DNA of 64,000 bases from Brevibacterium sp. CCUG 69071. GTDB lineage: Bacteria > Actinomycetota > Actinomycetes > Actinomycetales > Brevibacteriaceae. Within the stretch, counting starts at the first letter, position 1. Each line of letters starts with the position of its first letter. The notes under the pieces were generated by a model. That model searched no databases. It was not told where the DNA came from and saw only the letters and a program-made list of their open reading frames with translations. Of this stretch, positions 61,137 to 64,000 are shown piece by piece. The stretch covers positions 1 through 64,000 of the forward strand of contig NZ_PGFV01000002.1 of the NCBI RefSeq assembly GCF_021023135.1, given 5' to 3'. A program made the translations under genes and the position numbers.

Positions 61137-61642
61137 CCGTGAGCCTCACCCTCCGAACACCACGTCGCGATGACGAAGCAGAACTGAGGCGAATCCACGA
61201 GCAGATGCGTGCCGAAGGGTTCACGTTCCTCCTCGCCGATGGCACCTGGGGCGAGGTTCTCGCCACGATCGAACGCGAGGCCCGTGGCATCGACCTCGAT
61301 CCTGGGCGGGTGCGTGCCGAATTCCTCGTCGCCGAGGCAGACGGTGTTCCCGTGGGACGGGTATCCATCCGCTATGCCCTCAATGACTTCCTCCTCAATG
61401 AGGGCGGCCATATCGGCTATGGCGTCGCACCCGAATTCCGTCGCCGAGGTTTCGCCACACAGATTCTTCGCCGGTCCGTGACGCGGCTCGCTGCTGCCGG
61501 AGTCGAGCGGATCCTCGTCACCTGCGCCGATGCGAATACGACCTCGGCGAGTGTCATCGAACGCTGCGGTGGGCAGCTCGAGGATCTCCGCACTGCCCAC
61601 GACGGGACACTCACTCGGCGCTACTGGATCGACGCGAGATGA
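61133..61642 (+). CDS. GNAT-family N-acetyltransferase, coupled to the monooxygenase
   Basis: A 169-residue acetyltransferase beginning at the ATGA overlap with the flavoprotein gene. 'TLRTPRRDDEAELRRIHEQM' opens the fold, 'IGYGVAPEFRRRGFATQIL' is the acetyl-CoA loop (R-R-x-G-x-A) and 'CADANTTSASVIERCGG' the final helix. The overlap suggests joint expression under the TetR regulator, perhaps acting on the same compound. Confidence 0.87.
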   Translation: MTVSLTLRTPRRDDEAELRRIHEQMRAEGFTFLLADGTWGEVLATIEREARGIDLDPGRVRAEFLVAEADGVPVGRVSIRYALNDFLLNEGGHIGYGVAPEFRRRGFATQILRRSVTRLAAAGVERILVTCADANTTSASVIERCGGQLEDLRTAHDGTLTRRYWIDAR

Positions 61643-61732
61643 ACGCGAGAGTCCGGACTTCCGGTTTCCCTCATCCGGGGCCGACGGTCAGCACCACTGT
61701 GCCGCCGGATCGGACTGCGTAGAGTCGAAGAC

Positions 61733-61984
61733 ATGAAAACACTCTTCGATTCCATTCGCAGCATCGGCTTCCGTCGCGGACCCGACCGGATCCTCGGCGG
61801 CCTCGCCGGAGGCCTCGCCGAAGTTACCGGCATCAACGTGTGGCTGATGAGACTCCTCGTCCTCGCCTCGTTCCTGCTCCCCGTCCTCGGCGTCGGTGCC
61901 TACCTCGTCGCCTGGATCCTCACCCCGTGGCAGGACGGATCAATCCCACTCCAGCAGGTCTTCGGCGGCCGCCTCGAGCGGTAG
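61733..61984 (+). CDS. PspC-domain protein
   Basis: An 83-residue membrane protein. 'RRGPDRILGGLAGGLAEVTG' followed by 'NVWLMRLLVLASFLLPVLGVGAYLVAW' (given in two parts of one domain) is the PspC domain: a short cytoplasmic glycine-rich helix and a membrane segment ending in ILTPW. PspC proteins take part in envelope stress responses in some bacteria; no psp or liaI-type partner is adjacent here. Confidence 0.88.
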   Translation: MKTLFDSIRSIGFRRGPDRILGGLAGGLAEVTGINVWLMRLLVLASFLLPVLGVGAYLVAWILTPWQDGSIPLQQVFGGRLER

Positions 61985-62007
61985 TCGGGAAAGCCGGGAC
62001 GTCGAAT

Positions 62008-62535
62008 TCAGACGCTGCGGCTCAGCGCATAGAACGTCGAAGCGCCGACCTCGTACTCGGCGAATCGTTCCCAGCCGAGGTGGTCGTGGACGGCGAGCGA
62101 ACGTTCGTTGCTCGACTCGATGAAGGCCACCCCACGAGGGTAGGTGCCGCGAGCGAGTTCGAAGATTCCGTTCGTCAGTGCAGAGAGGACCCCGCGCCTG
62201 CGGAAGTCTGAGGAGACGACGACCGGTCCGTACATGAAGTAGGCATTCGGGCCGAACCGCTCCCGAGCAACCCGATTGAGTTCTCCTGCCGGTCCCGTGC
62301 CGGCCGCACCCGGCGGTGAACTCAGCGCAATTCCTGCACGATGGCCATCCACCTCGGCGAGAACGAAGCCGGGCCCGGCCGACGAGAACTTTCGCAGCCG
62401 CTCCTCATCCCACTGACCTTGGACGAACCCGTTCTGCGCACGTTCCCGTTCGGTCAGCCTCTCTCCCCGGTTGTCATCGATGAGTTCGAGGATCCAGGGA
62501 AAGTCGCTGTCGTCGGCGGTGCGAACCGTCGTCAT
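62008..62535 (-). CDS. GNAT-family N-acetyltransferase
   Basis: A 175-residue acetyltransferase behind a GAGGAG site. 'VRTADDSDFPWILELIDDN' is the opening, 'VVVSSDFRRRGVLSALTNGI' the acetyl-CoA loop (R-R-x-G-x-x) and 'AFIESSNERSLAVHDHLGW' the late helix. It lies 21 bases downstream of the RDD gene on the same strand and may be cotranscribed with it. Substrate unknown. Confidence 0.85.
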   Translation of the reverse strand: MTTVRTADDSDFPWILELIDDNRGERLTERERAQNGFVQGQWDEERLRKFSSAGPGFVLAEVDGHRAGIALSSPPGAAGTGPAGELNRVARERFGPNAYFMYGPVVVSSDFRRRGVLSALTNGIFELARGTYPRGVAFIESSNERSLAVHDHLGWERFAEYEVGASTFYALSRSV

Positions 62536-62556
62536 GGGAATCTCCTCGGTTCTCGA

Positions 62557-63006
62557 CTACCGGACCGGTCGTGCCCGACGATAGACCTTGATCGGCACGG
62601 AGCCGATCGACGGCGCGTCGAGGATCGACCAGATGAGCACGATGAGGACGATGGGGAAAAACCCGATGGCCAGATAGCGGCCCATCCCTCTCCAGAAGCC
62701 GACGCGGCGCCCCATATCCTTCTGCAGGGAGACGACTCCGGTCAGGGCCTGACCGGGGGAGACCGTGCAGCCGTAGAGGGCGCCGAAGAGAAGCAGTGCG
62801 AAGGGGTAGCCGATGAGCGCTGCTGCCGTGGCAGCGTCGATGGAGATGACGCCGGCCCCTTCGAGCGAGAGTGTCGTGACGGCGATGAGTGCTGTGAGAA
62901 CCACGACGAAGACGGCGTCAAGGATCCTCGCCCACCACCGCCGACCTGTCGATGCCGAGTGCAGCAGCTCGCCGTTTCGCAGTGTTCCGTTTGCGTGGTC
63001 GATCAT
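62557..63006 (-). CDS. RDD-family membrane protein
   Basis: About 149 residues. The RDD core is 'GRRWWARILDAVFVVVLTAL' (Arg and Asp-Ala of the family), with a second segment ('ALIGYPFALLLFGALYGCTV'), then 'SPGQALTGVVSL' and a last membrane helix near the C-terminus. Function of the family is unclear; some members are linked to ion or membrane homeostasis. The start is uncertain: ATG 63006 is taken here, but the frame also has a TTG at 63072. Confidence 0.75.
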   Translation of the reverse strand: MIDHANGTLRNGELLHSASTGRRWWARILDAVFVVVLTALIAVTTLSLEGAGVISIDAATAAALIGYPFALLLFGALYGCTVSPGQALTGVVSLQKDMGRRVGFWRGMGRYLAIGFFPIVLIVLIWSILDAPSIGSVPIKVYRRARPVR

Positions 63007-63143
63007 TCCGGCGGCGACTCGTACGTGATGATGCGAGCTGATCAGAGACCCCTCTTCGAACTCAACCGACAACGGTGCGAATCATCGGGCAGTGAATCTC
63101 GTCGGTCCCTGTCCTCGCATCGGCTGACGCCGCAATAAAACGG

Positions 63144-63216
63144 TGGGCCCCGTGGGGATCGAACCCACGACCCGCGGATTAAAAGTCCGCTGCTCTACCA
63201 ACTGAGCTAGAGGCCC
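63144..63216 (-). tRNA. tRNA-Lys (anticodon UUU)
   Basis: Read on the minus strand the 73 bases form a complete cloverleaf: acceptor GGGCCTC paired with GGGGCCC, D-arm GCTCAGTTGGTAGAGC, anticodon stem CGGAC/GTCCG-type with loop CTTTTAA (anticodon TTT), T-arm GTGGGTTCGATCCCCAC and discriminator A. The CCA end is not encoded. Confidence 0.95.
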
Positions 63217-63352
63217 CGCCCCGGCACAATCGCACACAGAGCTTGCGAGAAGTTGCCGGAGACTCACTCATATTAGAGGTTCGCGACCTCATTACTCAAA
63301 CCGGGTGCCGACGTCCTGCGAGGTCTTCAAGCCCCGCGGGACACCCGCTGTC

Positions 63353-64000
63353 TCACTTCTCCGGTTCGGTGTGATCCTCGCCGGTATGCGTGCGCGGCAG
63401 AGCGTCCGGTGCGGACAGGTCTTCCTCGGCCGCCTCGTCGATGACGGACGATTCGATCGCCTTGTTCTTCTTGATCTTCCCGCGCAGGGCGGCGATATTC
63501 TTCAGCCCGGAGAGCAACCTGCGGTCCTTCTTCGGGGCAACGTACTCCGGGTCGGTCTCGATGGGGAAGACGGTCGGTGCGGCGCCGAAGGCCTCCTTCG
63601 ACTCATTGGCGACCTTGCGCGCCATCTGCGCGTTGACCACACCGCCGATGACCGCCCCGATGCCGAACGGCAGCAGCCTGCCGACGAGTGAACCGCCGGC
63701 GCGGGCGGCGAACTTGCGGATGAAGGTCTTGCGCAGCTTGCGCACCAGCAGGTCGACGAGCGGAGCAGGAAGCTGCTTCGTCACGGTCGAACCCCAGTTG
63801 CCGAACATCGACTCGGTGCCACCGGACTGCTTGCTGAACTTCTGGACGAGATTCTTGCCGTCCTTGCCCAGCATCAGCCCGAGCACGAGGGCATTGGCTC
63901 GTTTGGCATCGGCGACGGGGAGTCCGTGGATCTCCGAAATCGCCTGGGCGAACAGCGCAGTGCCTTCGAGGAGCCCGGCCGTCTCGGCGGTCGCCACGCC
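63353..64000 (-). CDS. EcsC-like protein, C-terminal part (runs off the window)
   Basis: The frame is open to the right edge of the window, so the N-terminus is missing. The visible 215 residues include 'AISEIHGLPVADAKRANALV', 'RAGGSLVGRLLPFGIGAVIGG' and 'VVNAQMARKVANESKEAFG', which resemble the conserved helical part of EcsC-family proteins (EI-x-x-x-Y/H-GL and the glycine-rich GAVIGG-x-x-N). A charged, disordered tail follows (EEDLSAPDALPRTHTGEDH). EcsC-type proteins have no clear function in actinobacteria. Confidence 0.6.
   Translation of the reverse strand, partial: GVATAETAGLLEGTALFAQAISEIHGLPVADAKRANALVLGLMLGKDGKNLVQKFSKQSGGTESMFGNWGSTVTKQLPAPLVDLLVRKLRKTFIRKFAARAGGSLVGRLLPFGIGAVIGGVVNAQMARKVANESKEAFGAAPTVFPIETDPEYVAPKKDRRLLSGLKNIAALRGKIKKNKAIESSVIDEAAEEDLSAPDALPRTHTGEDHTEPEK

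Overview
The window is high-GC DNA with many GTG starts, purine-rich ribosome binding sites and tightly overlapping ATGA/GTGA gene junctions. Together with the gene families present (CGNR zinc finger protein, GlxA-type regulator, Cmx-type chloramphenicol exporter, QsuB-type dehydroshikimate dehydratase) this points to an actinobacterial chromosome. Brevibacterium or a close relative is my best guess; it is an inference from gene content, not a proof.

Layout. Positions 1-6360 are the right end of an integrated prophage: the end of a tail/receptor-binding protein, three small membrane proteins, a CHAP endolysin, an r1t-type holin, a small cargo region bracketed by two near-identical terminators (including a DUF4258-like/DUF2283-like gene pair), two small membrane proteins on the minus strand, and a tyrosine integrase with a cysteine-rich small protein. 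The boundary is a 40-bp copy of the 3' half of a tRNA-Arg gene (6321-6360), followed by that tRNA's own terminator. The rest of the prophage and the intact tRNA lie to the left of the window.

Positions 6400-34400 are ordinary chromosome: an APH-like phosphotransferase, a DASS anion symporter, hydrolases, AlkD-type repair, argG, an amino acid permease, a CPBP protease, nicotinamidase, an MMPL transporter next to a NarL-type two-component system, a beta-lactamase-like hydrolase, a GlxA regulator, gapA, and a quinate/shikimate catabolic cluster (QsuB-type dehydratase, MHS transporter, IclR regulator, type II dehydroquinase, quinate/shikimate dehydrogenase).

Positions 34541-45552 hold the least explained block: an Asp-rich membrane protein, an OmpR-type two-component system, three glycosyltransferases, an ABC exporter and two kinase-fold proteins, nearly all joined by overlapping start and stop codons. 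I read it as a regulated pathway that assembles and exports a glycoconjugate; its product cannot be told from sequence.

Positions 45600-57000 hold an aldo/keto reductase, a gluconate-type symporter, a probably acquired Cmx-type chloramphenicol exporter with an apparent drug-sensing leader peptide, and a compact peptidoglycan-recycling operon (GntR regulator, AnmK, sodium symporter, MurQ, BadF-type kinase). Positions 57000-64000 carry a GT2 glycosyltransferase, a TetR/flavoprotein divergent pair, three acetyltransferases (one just before the GT2 gene), PspC and RDD membrane proteins, tRNA-Lys and the end of an EcsC-like gene.
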